NCBI GenBank assembly: GCA_030248225.1
Contig: JASANE010028230.1
Location: 1 to 64,000 of the forward strand
DNA: 64,000 bases
Direction: 5' to 3'
DNA from: Trileptium ribeirensis
Lineage: Eukaryota; Nematoda; Enoplea; Enoplida; Thoracostomopsidae
Part shown: positions 12,501-27,500 of the stretch, in pieces
Position numbering within the stretch: the stretch's first letter is position 1
Layout of the letters: every line of letters starts with the position of its first letter
Position numbers and translations under genes: made by a program
Notes under the pieces: model-generated
Told to the model about the DNA's origin: nothing
What the model saw: the letters and a program-made list of their open reading frames with translations, nothing else
Databases searched by the model: none

Positions 12501-15500
12501 ACAATATCATAGCCTTGTGGCTGTAGCAATACTGTATGATGAAGTACGCTGAAGATATAACAAACCTCTAGCTTTACACACCCGTGCGCAATGATTTTAG
12601 GTCTAGTTTTGTTTGCTGTTTGTATAAACCTCAGTGCAGTGCTTATTTATTTAATCATAAACTATATTTCATCCGGTTTCAATTGAAACATAAAAATACT
12701 GTGGGCACTATTCTTTTATAAACAGCACATTATGTTCATCGAAACGGTCATGGTCATCTGAAGCCTAATTGTATAAATCCTGCTAAATTTGGTTTTTTGT
12801 TACGTACCGATTCCATAACTGCATATTCTAACATAAACAACCAAAGTCGTAGCCGCGGTGCTACGTCTGGAATGCTCGACATTGTAAGCAAAAATTGTTC
12901 TGCTTGACCGAGCGGTATGTTCGGTTTTGCCGCTTGTGCTTCTTGAATACGATTTAATTCTTCTTCTTGCGGAAGCATTGTTGTTAGAATTTTCTAAAAA
13001 AATTAGAAAAGGTTTAAGATATCAATTTATTTATGCTAAAATATGCAGCTGGCAAAGTGTTGACTTCGTATGGGAGGTTGGCGGTTTCATGAAATCTATT
13101 CCTAAAATACAGTGTATCCACACGTAGTTAGGGTCATAGGATTTCACAAATTAATTTTAGGTTAGTCTAAGCCCTATATAAGATGTGAAACTCCGGTTAA
13201 GGCTTAGGCTTAGTGTATCGTAAGCGTGCATTTCATGTACGCCCTAAAAGAAACAGTGGCCTTTTTTAATAAAGCAACCCAAACATCTCTATAAAGCATT
13301 CTACGCGGAAAAATGCTGAAATTGTCTCTTAAGTCGGGTATCGAACCATATCATAACTAAGTGTAGGCAAACGGCACCCTAACGGCTTAGTAATGTTTTC
13401 AAATAAAATAATAAACCGATAGAACGTGTTTCAAATTTAAATTCATATAAAAACCGAGACTTACATCTAGATCTACGATTTAAATATATATTGAATTTTT
13501 GGCAAACTGTAATATATACAGCATACAGAATTTAAAAACCTATAATTTGGTACGACATTATCCATAAACTTATTATATTTCGCTGAATATCAGATTATTT
13601 GATCTGTCATGGAATGAACAAAACATGAAGCTAATTCAATTCTAACAAGTTTGTGGGAAAAAATGTATTCACAATATAGTAAGTGCGAAATGTGTTTCAA
13701 ACAGCAGTTTCTAATGAACGTTTCGTGCAGTCCTCATTTCCTTCAGCGCAACTAAGAAATTGTTTTTCTTATTACAGATATATCGATTTCAAAAATTCAA
13801 TATACGCATCACATGTTAGTTGTATCGAAAACGACTATACTATTTTGCCAAAATGATATGAATTAATAACGTACAATCCATCAACTTTAAACAAAATATT
13901 TGAGCGCAAAATATTGCTCAAATTGAATTGAATATCAATATCTACTTTTGTAGAAAACTTTCGGCGGTTTATAAAAATCAGGTCACAGCTATTCTCTGAT
14001 TTTGATATATTCTGTTATAGAGTACAAAAATCTTGCAAAATTGCACATTCTATAATCGCAAGCACGTAGTTCGAGTTTTTATAATCTACTAATGTTATAT
14101 GAAACAGCTATAAAAATATATAGTTAGATCGCGTTTACTAAAAAATATTTGTCACACAATAGTTCATCAACTTACTTGCAAATTAGTTGCATATTTATTT
14201 ACGCTAGCATGCCAGATTTCGATTGGTGCATGTTTACCACATTGTGCCAAATTAATCGATATACCTTGTAGCGATATGAGACCGAAATGGATAATATATT
14301 TCACTAAATTAAACGTTAATTAATTATACATTTCGAAAAATTTTATAAAAACGATCAACCTTCGAAACCTGAAATTTATCTATATTTTCAGAATTATAAA
14401 TGAAACCTTAACGAAACTAGATTGGAGTTAATACTTCAATTTGGTCTTTGTCCATAATAGTATGGTCGAATTTCATGATCGCTTGCTTAATTGTTCGTGG
14501 CGACGGAAGACGAGTCATACCAATGTTTATTGCATTGGAACGTTTCGTATCGAGAACGGCAATTTCTTGCTTTTTCTCGTTTGGTTTCTGCAATTTGAAA
14601 CAATATATATAAAAAATTAAAGTTTTCATCCGTACTTAACATTCATACAATTTAAGAATTCTATTTCTGCACTAGATCGAGGGACTGTATATAACCGATA
14701 CAAGACAGCAGCTGAACTCTAATTCGAATATTTGCACATTCTGTTCAACGAAAATATATATGTTGGGCGTATACGTTTTGTTACGCGGTTCACTAGAATA
14801 ACATCCATAGCATTACCCATAGATTGAAAGTTTATGTCCATTTATTCACATATGCGTTTAGAAAATGTACCCGTGTTTGTAAATGAATTTTTAACTATAA
14901 GATACCGATAAAATTTTGGGCTACCTGCAATATGTATGTAGTTTCCGCGAGTCTAGATATAAAAGTTTAAACGCAAAACTGTAATATATTCATTCCACTT
15001 TTGTGCCATTTACTACATTTGGCTATGTCAAAGCTAAAGATGCAATGCCGACAGTCGGAACGAATTTCCATATATTTCTGAATCATTATATTCTTATATG
15101 GCAGTTTTTACAACACAGCTAGACTTCAGGATCTTCAAATCGATTTTTTCAATGTTTATCTTTTGCGTTTTTGTTTTTAAAATATGATTAATTAAAGTTG
15201 GTTTTTCACGGTAGTCGGGAATTCGCCGACCGAGACCGCTTCGTATTTCCGACTGTGTAAAAATTTAAACATCAAAGCTGCAATATATTTATACACTCGA
15301 TTATATACAAACAACAGAACTACAACGCGGGGTTCATGCTTTAAAAAATTTAAATTATGGTTACTCACTTATTACATTTTTACATGAATTGAGTTATGGA
15401 AAACTAACATTTACAAACAGAATTACATGTTTTCTTTACTTGGTACTTTAAGCCTGAATTTATTTTTGCCTTAGATTGGATATGGAACAACTTATAGAAA

Positions 15501-18500
15501 AGACCGTACTCGAAGCATCCGAATATATTAGAAGTTGCTGATAAGAAGTAAAATATAGCAATGAAGCGGATTAGATATCTGTTAACTACGTTTAGCGTAT
15601 CTCATGTTTGGTTACAAATTCGGAAACAATTCATGGATGACATCGCGTTATGATCCCTATGGGACTATGCTAAACTTTATAATCTAGTCATATGTAAAAC
15701 ATTCTCACTCCCCCTAAGAACAAAAAGTATATTTCTATGTATTATTTATATTAATTACATGATGCGAAAAAGCAATATAAGAAGTAGAAGCGAATAACAT
15801 GCAAGCACAGAAAACAATGACAACAGCAACAATATCCAAGCGCAATTGCTAATGTTTCAAACACCAAAAAATTGTCAATGAAACTTCTTGTTGCGCAGAA
15901 TGCAATGAATCTCGATGCAATCAAATCTGCTGTTATGAAATGATTTTGTATATTAATATACAAAACGTTTATTAAAATTAATTTAATTAAGTTGAGTTAC
16001 AAGTCTTTTGGAAAACTTTACTCAAAAAGAAATGGTGTTTTAGCAGTACCAAAAGTTGGATAAATAGTTCAATGTGCAATAGAGTAGTGTAAAGAAATAC
16101 ACACAAAGTTGAGAAGCAATAGGAAGTGCATTATGTTTAACTTACATCTCCGGGTGACCGATTCTAAAAGTCAAGCAGCAAAAACTATTAATAAAATTTT
16201 CATAATTATTGAAATGCAAACTCGTTAATTCTAATGATGAGTTGGAATGAATTTAGTTGGCAATGCAAACTTGGTAAACAATGTTAAAACCACAATGTAA
16301 GCGGTTTTCCAACAATCAGGCAGAACCGAGTGTAGAACAGGAGAACAACTGCCGTTATAATGCGTACACATACATGCGATAAACATTGATTTCCATAAAC
16401 CTTAGAATTATTTACGAGAAAAGGATAGAGTTGGACATACGGGTAAACGATTAAAAGCGAATTGTTGCTACTAGACTAGTATTGAAGCTGAGAATGCACA
16501 GAGCTGTGGATGGATGGATGCACAGAGCTGTGGAAGGATAGAGTTGGACATACGGGTAAACGATTTAAAGCGAATTGTTGCTACTAGACTAGTATTTAAG
16601 CTGAGAATGCACAGAGCTGTGGATGGATGGATGGATGCACAGAGCTGTGGCAGGATACAGTTGGACATACTGGTAACGATTTAAAACGAATTGTTGCTAC
16701 TAGACTAGTATTGAAGCTGAGAATGCACAGAGCTGCGGATGGATGGATGCACAGAGCTGTGGAAGGATAGAGTTGGACATACGGGTAACGATTTAAAACG
16801 AATTGTTGCTACTATACTAGTATTGAAGCTGAGAATGCACAGAGCTGTGGATGGATGGATGCACAGAGCTGTGGAAGGATAGGGTTGGACACACGGGTAA
16901 CGATTTAAAACGAATTGTTGCTACTAGATTAGTATTGAAGCTGAGAATGCAGAGCTGTTGATGGATGGATGCACAGAGCTGTGGCAGGACAGAGTTGGAC
17001 ATACGGGTAACGATTTAAAACGAATTGTTGCTACTAGACTAGTATTGAAGCCGAGAATGCACAGAGCTGTGGATGGATGGATGCACAGAGCTGTGGAAGG
17101 ATAGAGTTGGACATACGGGTAACGATTTAAAACGAATTGTTGCTACTAGACTAGTATTGAAGCTGAGAATGCACAGAGCTGTGGATGGATGGATGCACAG
17201 AGCTGTGGCAGGATAGAGTTGGACATACGGTAACGATTTAAAACGAATTGTTGCTACTAGACTAGTATTGAAGCAGAGAATGCGCAGAGCTGTGGATGAA
17301 TGGATGCACAGAGCTGTGGAAGGATAGCGTTGGACATACGGGTAACGATTTAAAACGAATTGTTGCTACTAGACTAGTATTGAAGCTGAGAATGCACAGA
17401 GCTGTGGATGGATGGATGCGCAGAGCTGTGGAAGGATAGAGTTGGACATACGGGTAACGATTTAAAACGAATTGTTGCTACTAGACTAGTATTCAAGCTG
17501 AGAATGCACAGAGCTGTGGATGGATGGATGCACAGAGCTGTGGAAGGATAGAGTTGGGCATACGGGTAACAATTTAAAACGAATTGTTGCTACTAGACTA
17601 GTATTGAAGCTGAGAATGCACAGAGCTGTGGATGGATGGATGCACAGAGCTGTGGCAGGATAGAGTTGGACATACGGGTAACGATTTAAAACGAATTGTT
17701 GGTACTAGACTAGTATTGAAGGTGAGAATGCACAGAGCTGTGGATGGATGGATGCACAGAGCTGTGAAAGGATAGAGTTGGACATACGGGTAACGATTTA
17801 AAACGAATTGTTGCTACTAGACTAGTATTGAAGCTGAGAATGCACAGAGCTGTGGATGGATGGATGCACAGAGCTGTGGCAGGATAGAGTTGGACATACG
17901 GGTAACGATTTAAAACGAATTGTTGCTACTAGACTAGTATTGAAGCTGAGAATGCACAGAGCTGTGGATGGATGGATGCACAGAGCTGTGGAAGGATAGA
18001 GTTGGACATACGGGTAACGATTTAAAACGAATTGTTGCTACTAGACTAGTATTGAAGCTGAGAATGCATAGAGTTGTGGATGGATGGATGGATGCACAGA
18101 GCTGTGGAAGGATAGAGTTGGACATACGGGTAACGATTTAAAACGAATTGTTGCTACTGGACTAGTATTGAAGCTGAGAATGCACAGAGCTGCAGATGGA
18201 TTCACACAATTCCTATTTCTACTAATGTTACATAACTGGATGCTTAAATGCTGGATTGTCCTCACTTACGTGCATATAGCACACTTTGTTAAGAATTATT
18301 CAAACGCTATTAACAAAGAAATTGTCTTGGAAAATTAGGTGAGTCTCGGGCGTAAAGTAAAACAGTGGCTGCTGCGCTTGTAACAATGGGTTACCAATGC
18401 TACTTTGGATTTATATAACTCGAAGTATTTTTGGTTACACTATCTTAGAAGATATACATACTAAAGTAACTTTGATGACGAGGTCCAAGGTACCAGGGAA

Positions 18501-21500
18501 GCAGCCGGGTCCTCGTGGAGGTGTCGGCATTAGGCCTCCCAAAGGAGTACCGCCTATTGCTTCAGCGATTTCACAGCCTCCAGGGGGTGGGGTTAGGTGA
18601 CATGTCGGTGGTTGGGTGGAGGTCCGCCGCCTCATAATCCCCTCTGCTCTCATGAGCTGCTATGGTTACCTACATATATTTAATGTTATATTGCTAAAAC
18701 ACTGGTTCCTCGCGAAAGTCAATTGCTCCTTGCATACGCTAACTTTAACAATATACAGATTATAAAAAATATGAATTTTTTGTTCCACGTTTCTTGCTAA
18801 CTCTTGATGTATGCTTTCTCCTAGTCCCACACAAAATACCACAATCAGCACAGCGGTTAACGACAAAATATTAGGTGTAGCAATCGAAGCTAACACAAAA
18901 GTGAAAAAATCGTCGCAGTACATAACCGAGCTACTCATGAAACAACAAGGCAGGCTTTGTATGTAGGCTTTTTGTATTGTGCCTGTCAGTTAACAACTAT
19001 TTATTTTTGCCTGACAATTTTAATTTGGAAGAATGTAAAGAAATCGATCGATTCGATACATCTTACAAAGATATCTTAATTTATAAGCAACATTTTTAAA
19101 TAGCAAGCGACAATGGAATTAAGTTTTATTGATCGGAGCTAAGAAATAAAAGTTCAAGAATAAGTTAATTTCTGTAGGGGCTCTAGGATTTTTTATTGCG
19201 TTGACATCTGTGCATAACATCAGTCGAAACTAAATACATGCTTCGCAACAACAACGAGGACGTCTCATATTCCTATTTTGGCCGTTAAAGACTAGCCGGG
19301 TCCCCAATACTCTTAACTAGTTCGAAATATATTTGAAATAGTGCAGCATATCAAATAGGCTGTTTTAATCACCTTAATTTCTTTATCTAGATAAAAGTGT
19401 TAGCTCTGTTTAAGGCCGCATAAAAAAAGTCCAGTCAGAGATGAATCTAGCAAGAGTCAGTGATAGAGAAGCAGAGCGTAACACCCAGATTACACTTCAT
19501 TATAGACGTTGTTCGATGACGTGGCCAATTTTTGGGTTTGTTTGTCCCAGTTTTAAGGCTGGACAGGTTTCCCAATTTTGTCTTGTCTTCCCCTTACTTT
19601 CGTGCTGTCTTAACCGTTACACTTTTGTGAAAACTTGAACAAATTTTTTTGATTTTTTTGTTCAACTTAAGAACGAAATTCGGGAGGATAGGATCAAAGT
19701 TTGAAGAGGAAAAAGAGCAACACTTGGACGCACACAATAAAAGTTGGACAGAAATGACTAAAATTGGGGGGAGGTGATGGTAGTCCCACGATCACAGTGA
19801 GAAACTTGACCCCTCCACAAAAAGTGGGACAAACTACGCAGAAATCGGGCGCGTCATCACACAATGCATATAACATAGCGTGTTATACTGTTTTTGTTTC
19901 ATACTCTTCCTGTTTCGACGTCTATCATGAATGGACTCTTGATAACAGTATATCATACATAACGGTTGATCAAAAATCTGGAGTTTTGATTTTTTATTGC
20001 TTCGTGTTAGTAGTTGTGCACATTATAACGTGTACTGAGGCTACATGCACTGTGAAAGGTTTGTTAAATTAACACACGTGGTGCTGAGTTACTTAATAAC
20101 AGTAACATTCGGGGTGAATTTGGCCTAATATTTTTAGCCCCAATTTTGACCAAGATATGTTGCTCTTATTACTCGTATAAAAATAGCGGAACCAGTATAA
20201 AATCATGTGGAGTCCTGTAATGTATTGAAATAATAACATATGTTTTGTCAAGATTTGAAGCAAACTATGCCAGTAATTAACACATTATAGATTGTGAGAG
20301 CGAAATTTAGTTCAGATAACCTTAAATTAAAGGTTACAATGGTTTCGTTTATTTCTTCATAAGAACGTGAAAATAAATTAATCCAGCAAGTGATCCTCTT
20401 TAGCTCAAAACATTGTAAAACATTTGAGCCACATTACTTCACTATGAACATCCAACTATTAGGCAATAACAGCTTAGCGCTAATTTCAACATGAAATATT
20501 ATGCTGCGTAAAACATGCTTTCGAACAGACAAAAAGGATATATATAAATAATTGTTGGAGAATTGGAGACTCGTTTGCGTTTAAACATGCCATATTAAAA
20601 AATATAATGGCATCTGCCGTTGGGTTGCTGCATCATTGATCTTGGAACAGCATTTAGCAGAATTTTTCATTATGAATCTTCCAAACACTAGATAAGTAAT
20701 TGTAAATTTGCATATTACAACAGCAAAGTAGTTGTTTTCAATTTTGCGTATACCATAGTGCATTCTATTTATTACATTACCTACAGCGATCTAAAAGTGA
20801 TTCCTAACAGACGCGTGCTATCGTCAACGCAGACAGCTTTTGTCACTCATCGAAAACTGCATTTACGTACTTTTAATTTTTTATAGACACCCTCGGGTAA
20901 TGTAAATCTACTGTTCTAATCTTTCGAGCATATTTATACATAAATAATGAAAAGGTGCACGGTACTCTTATCACGTTCTGCCTTTCTACAAGCATCATGT
21001 ATCTCGAGGATATTATTTGACGCATCGTCTTGAAAAAGAAGCAACGCTTGTTCGGCGTTTTACCTTCGGGCCTTCTTTTGTCCTCGTTTCGAATAGTTGG
21101 ACCAACCGATTAGTGTCGATTTCAACTGGTTCCACATTTTCCCAGAATACGCCTCCTTTCTTTTCGGCAATCACAGGTACTGGCGGCGTTGTCAAAGCTT
21201 CTTTCCAAAACAATCGAAGCGTTTTGACGTCTTTCGTTGCACCTATATTTTTTACAGTCATGATATGAGTGTTAGCAAAGCATAAACACACTGCTAGAAT
21301 GACTTAAATAAACGTTAACCGAAATTCTGCGAGTTTCTATAGTTTTAATCTATAATAAAAATATTATAAAACGGGTCTTATACTTATATGCCAAAGGATT
21401 ACAAACTTTCTGAATTTGGTTGCCTTCGGGCGATGTGCGCACTTACCTATGCTGTATTATGATTCACCCAGAGTTCATTTATTTAAATGGGACTTATAAC

Positions 21501-24500
21501 CTGTAGCCATATACTGGCTATGCAAAGAGATTACAACGCTTTCTGGTTTTTTTAATCAGGCGACATGTGTCCTAAGCTATACTAAATTATGCCTTACTCG
21601 GAGGTCTTATCAAAACAATTGTGGCGTATCGTTGTTTTTCGTAAGTGGTCTTAAGCTATTTTTCATAACAGTCGTGAATCAGATGTTGAATATTTGGTGA
21701 ATATGATAATCCTTTTCGCACTCGTAAAACAATACCGGCCAATTTTTGTTATTAGTATGATCAGAATATGTATGGTTTAAATATTAACCTTCGGTAGCAG
21801 ATACAAGTGACGTAGTACTAATTAAATTTAGTTTGGTTCAAATTATCAGCTAATATTTTCGGTAGAATTAGACAAATTCCTGCGCATTCTTATCTATATT
21901 AGCTTCACAAATTACCTTATCAAAGGCATCGAATGTATCAAAAACATGCTTACTACGTTTCTGACAACATTGACTACTTACAAAAAATATTAATATTTTC
22001 TTATCAATTTTAATTCCAATTTAAGATATACAGGTTGTAATTAACTGTTTGGTATCTGTGTCAATGTTAATAAATGAATAAATAAATAACAATAAATACT
22101 ATGCATTAATAAATGCATAATCATCTACTCAATTTGCCATTTCTTTACCTGTACCAGTTGTTCCGCCGTCTACTCCGTTTTGCGATGGAGACGAAGCCCG
22201 ATTTGCACCTCCGGATAATGGTGGAGGAGGAGGAGGACCTCCACTAGGAGGTGGCGGCGGTATTCCGGGTAATCCAGGCGGAGGTGGCGGAGGTAAACCA
22301 CCCGGTAGCGGAGCCGGCGGAGGAGGTGGGCCACCGGCAACAGGAGATGGACAAAACCCGTATGCTCGCTGCTGCATCATTTGCTGCATCTGTTGCTGCT
22401 GCTGTGCCTGTTGTCGCAAGTGAAACGGATCCGTATCGTCAGTGTCATCAAGATCATTGAAATCAAGATCGTTAATTATCAAAGGACGGTCGAGTGTCGA
22501 TTGCATAGCTCGATCCCATAGCGATGGCTCTTGTTGCAGCTGCTGTTGGTCCTTGCCTCCCTGAGCAGCAGCAGCTATAGCAGCCCGAGCTTTGGCCTCC
22601 CGCTTAGCTCGTGCCTTGGCAAGCACGCTGGCGAAAGAACCCCCACCGGCGTCATCATCTGATTCTTCCTCTTTTTCGTCTTTTTGTTGCTGTTGTTGCG
22701 ATGTTAGTTCGGCAGCTCGCATGCGCTCAGGAAGCGATTCAATTGCACCTGGTGGAGGCGAATTTTGTTTAGCCGCAGTCGAAGCTGTCGGTAAAGTAAA
22801 TGTTGCAGTTATCGATGTGTTACCATCTTGCTGAGCGTCTTCTTCATCACCAAACTGTGGCACAGTTGGCGGAGGCGCCGCTAGAGTTCTTCCAAGACCA
22901 CTACTACACGCTGTATCCGAAACATCGTCTGCTGATCCAAGCGGAAACAGTGATTGAGACGTACTATTACAATGTTCTTTATCCAAATTGTCTTCTATAT
23001 CCGATCCTATAGATTCAACTTCTAGTTCATCCTCGGGTTTATCGTTACTACCTTGGCGATATAATAAGTCCATTGTTATGCGTTTATTTGTCGAGAGGCC
23101 AAAAGTTTCTTTTCTCTTTCCATAACGCCGGACGGATTCACTTGGCCTACAACTGTTGTCATCATCATCATGGCAGCTCTCTTGATTATCGTGTTGTCGT
23201 TGTATATGACTAGAAATTTGTTCGTTTTGTGCTGCAATCATATCCTTGATACGACCGGAACAGTTACCAAACTTTCCTAAAATACATAAGTTGAAGCGTA
23301 AAATTAAATTAATATACGTTTTGATCAGTATCAAATTCAGATATACTCGGAAATACTAAAAATCCTCTAAGCATTCATAATTATAAACGTTACCCAATAG
23401 TCCAAACATTAGGGTTTCAATTCAACGTTAGCAAACGAAATGAATGTAGTTTACCTCTAATTTTAATATAGAGTATAAGAAATGAAACTGCACTTCGACT
23501 ATGACGTGATTTCAAGGATTTGTATACACTGTTGCGCAGATCGGTCGGTGAAACTCATGCTATTACATTTTATCTCTTCAGAACAGCGCGCACAAACTGT
23601 TCCATTGACGACAAGACATGGTCTTATAGACTCGTACTTGGTGTCTTTTGCTTTCTTTAAATGTACGCTCGACCGAGCAACCGTATTCTGCTAAGCATCA
23701 TAGATTCTAGTTATCTTTTTACTTACCGGACTAAACATAGAAATTGACCAATATACTGACATTTTAAAAGAGCATCACTTCCTATTACAAAACGTTTAGT
23801 ATTTTTATATTCAAATGTCTATAATCATATCGGTTCAATATGACATCTTTCATTTAGCCTTATCTAATGAGCTTCATTATTCTATTCACCATGACATATG
23901 GACTTCGAATGTCTCTTAACATATAGTACAAAATTGTGTAGTACATCTATAACTATAAACAAATTGTGTAAACACTTGGTTTGCAGAAGCGTTGCAGCTC
24001 GCGTCATGGTTCACAAATAATATTTCCAGAAATTTCACATCATATTTAAAATCTGGCAAAATATTATATGTTTACACTTACTTCTTTCAACAGCTGAAGC
24101 ATGACCATTTGCGTATTCTTCGTGATTATCACAGCTATAAATGTGCAATCATAAACTAGAATTACGCAAAGAATACGTTGCCATTTCTATCTAATATTTA
24201 TATAATGAATTAGTAGCGCAAATGCTATCGATATTGAAGATAAATTAAGTTCGCTCAGTGAGTTGATATAATAACCAAGGAAAACATTTCAATGGGCTTG
24301 TTAAATAGAACCAAATGCGCTGAACCCAACCGTTCAATCTCACATTTTTACAAGACATGGTAGTGCGCAAAATCTAAACCTTAAATTTTGGGATGGCTAG
24401 TTGCGATTATGGAAGGTAAGTTCGGGCTAAATGCTTGCCTCCAAACTATTGATAACTATAGTAACTGTAGGTTCATTACCGAACAGTAAACCATACATAT

Positions 24501-27500
24501 AGAAATGGTATGGCGTTAGTTAAATTTAAGGTGCTAAAGGTTAAATAGTACTAGTGCGGCATCGAGATAAAATGGGAACTGGTGTAGAGAACGCCTCTGT
24601 AGTAATCCGCAATGATTGATGTATATACGAAAAGTTAACTTTTATAAGAAAAACAGTTTAGAGCGGGGGTGCATGGATTCGGGGCGGGAGCCCTGACTCT
24701 GTGTTAGGTTCATCGTAAGCCTTAAAATGGCAGGCTCAGACTGAGGCTAGGTCTTAAGATAACGATGATAGTATAATTTGCTTTACACAAATTGGGTTAC
24801 TGTACACGCGTTCTCTACTCAAAATCCGCTAAATGTACCTTATTATATTATAGAGTCGAACATACGCTATCGTTTACAGGTAATTAAAAGGTGCTGAACA
24901 CGAAAGCTAGTAAAACTAATAAAATGTGCTTTTTTGCTTGGACATATTAAACGAGTTTTAAATTATGATTAAAATTAGACGTTTTCTGGCTTAAAACTCT
25001 CAAACAAAGTCAGGTACGCTATCAAAAGAACGTTCAGCTATCTATATCCAAATGTGTTGAATTGGATTAACATGTGGCAATGAGTATAAAACATGTTGAA
25101 TAACAGAAACTACTAACCCTTTGACAACATCAGGCACAAAATATATTTTAACAACAAAAGAAACAGAGAAAATTATAGAGTCTAAATTACCCTCCATCGT
25201 GAGAATATCCGTTTTGGTACTCGTGCCGACGATTTCCACCGCGCGACTCACCAGATCCCTGCATGCCAGGTCTACCAGACGATCTAAAGTGAAACAGTAC
25301 ATGACATTTGTGCAATGCGAACAAAATTAAACTAAATTTAACGATTTCTGTTCATAAAAATGCTAAGTTTCGTTCCCAAAACACAGATTGTAACGCGTAT
25401 GTCTTGGAAACGTGCTGCACGGAACTTTTAGTGCTGCACGGTTAGTACAACAATAAGCAGTTTGATATGTAGGACTGCGGAATAGATCCCTAGCACACAT
25501 ACAGCTTATGCTCATATCCGTGATATGATAAATTTGGAATCATTCTGACAAATTTTGTCTAATTAAATGATTTCAGAACGATCGCAGTCTTTTGGATCTT
25601 AATACAGCGCAACAGAAATCCAATAATTATTACCTAGTTATTCAGTATGACATAAAACAATTCTTCAAATTTTTTATAGAGCAATAGATTCAAACTTTTA
25701 CAAAAACATAAAGAACAAGGATTTTAGATTTCTATCTGTCCGGATGACCCCAGATTGTTTACCACCAAGTTCAGACTCCCCTGATTCAGATTCAAAGTTG
25801 GTGGTCCTGATGAGGATCCAGGCCGGTGGTTCAAGAACCTGATGAGTTCAAGCAGATGATACAAGAACACGGTGGATGATGTTTCAGAATCTATAAATGT
25901 GGAGGCTAAGGCTGAAAACAACCGTGCCATACGGTGGGCAATATAATATCGGAATCCTTAAGAGTTTCACACTCTTCAGCAGAATCGAGCATCATCGGTT
26001 CTTGGTATTAATAACTAAAATATGCTATTTGATAACTTTCGCATCGACATTAAGACCGGCGAAACGTTAACCTTTTCGCAACAATATTGCCTCCGGCGCC
26101 GTACGATGTGTCTTCAGCGTCTTCGATGCTTAATGTATCTTCAAATAGATTACATTGAGCGGTGAGCTCATCATTGCCTAACGATTTAAGTTGTTCAACC
26201 GTATCTTCCATTGATTGTTCTTCCATCGCATCGACAACATCGTAATATGTGTCTTGGTCCGGGATGCCGTTAAGAGTCTGAAATTAACTAATCATAATTA
26301 TGCAAATTTATTGTTGATCAACGTTGTATTATCGTATATACTACCAAAGTAAAATGATTTAATAAATAAAATAATTTATATGATGAAACTTGGAAACTAT
26401 TAAACATTTTCATAAAAATTATGTGTCTCGTTGAACATTGAGCACCTTAAGTGTACGAGTTGCATTTACTACAGATGATATTAAAATTTGAAGTGATATT
26501 TACATATATAGCCAAATAATTAATCATATGACCTACGGTTAATTATAATTTCAATACAGCCAATTCCGAGGTTCTTAGTATATAGTTGAACATCTAAAAC
26601 TTTTGATTTCATCAAAGTTGAAACCCTGTGGAAAGGTGTTTTCAGCGGTAAGTGCTGAGTCATTATAGCGGTTGAATCAAAAATATATTTTTGGCCCAGG
26701 GGCAATACTGATATCGTTAGGAAAAAGAACAGCATAGAGCGGCGTCTCATATATGAACCTAAAGCTTAGGCTAAAGCTAAGGCTTAGGCTCACTATATAG
26801 AGAACAGCATGAGATGCACTACACTTTGGCTCCTCAGGGTTAGATTGGCCATGTTTTCTATAGTTTTAGCTGACATTTAAAGTTATAAATTTTTAGAAAA
26901 TGTTTACACTTGAAGCAGAAGTACGATGCCAATAAGGTTGCTTTGTAAACGTCAATAGAACAGGTTATAACTAGTTAACATTGCGTGCCATTATTTCATG
27001 CACACTAAACTCGGGTATTAAACATGTGCTGCAGTGTTTATATGATAACTAGATAAACGACCCCGAGTTTCGTTGGTAGAAATATACAGAGATAAAAGCA
27101 TTACGCAAAATACATATGCCATTTGTAAATATGATAAACTTGACTAAAAGTGCTAGTATTTTAGAATGACCTAACTTATGTTGCTATACGTTCAGAAACA
27201 AATGTCTACAAACTTTGATTTGGCTTTTAAAGCGAACGTTTATTGCGCAGAATAGCTAGAAAATTAAAGATATGACGAGATAACGAAGGAAGTGCTGAGA
27301 CAATTAAATATGTAGCAAGAAAAACCAAAGTTTAGTAAAAAAGATAGCAATATGGAAAGGAAAATAATTATGTGGCGAGAAAACAGCAAATCTGGTAGGA
27401 AAATTAATACTGTGGCAAGGAAACTAAAGTTGTGACAAGGCGTGGGTGAGAAAACGAAAGAATGTGGCAGAAAACTAAAGATGTGATAAGAAAGTTAAGA

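Larger units (their letters stand above)
14588..21063. other. Longest FHOD intron (about 6.5 kb)
   Basis: Holds a 112-bp satellite (16422-18195), a GC-richer block (about 18475-18660) and an inverted-repeat element (about 19505-19865). No exon is needed here, because exons 12 and 13 join in phase and homology is continuous. Confidence 0.65.

Noticed and set aside
16471..18265. Several Cys/Ser/His-rich ORFs
   Set aside because: All are translations of the 112-bp satellite.
22251..23012. Plus-strand ORFs opposite the FH1 exon
   Set aside because: They are antisense shadows of the Pro/Gly/Gln-rich coding exon.
25724..25930. 68-codon minus-strand ORF as an extra FHOD exon
   Set aside because: Exons 8 and 9 already join in phase (AG|A) without it. 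The sequence is locally repetitive and no matching splice sites were found.
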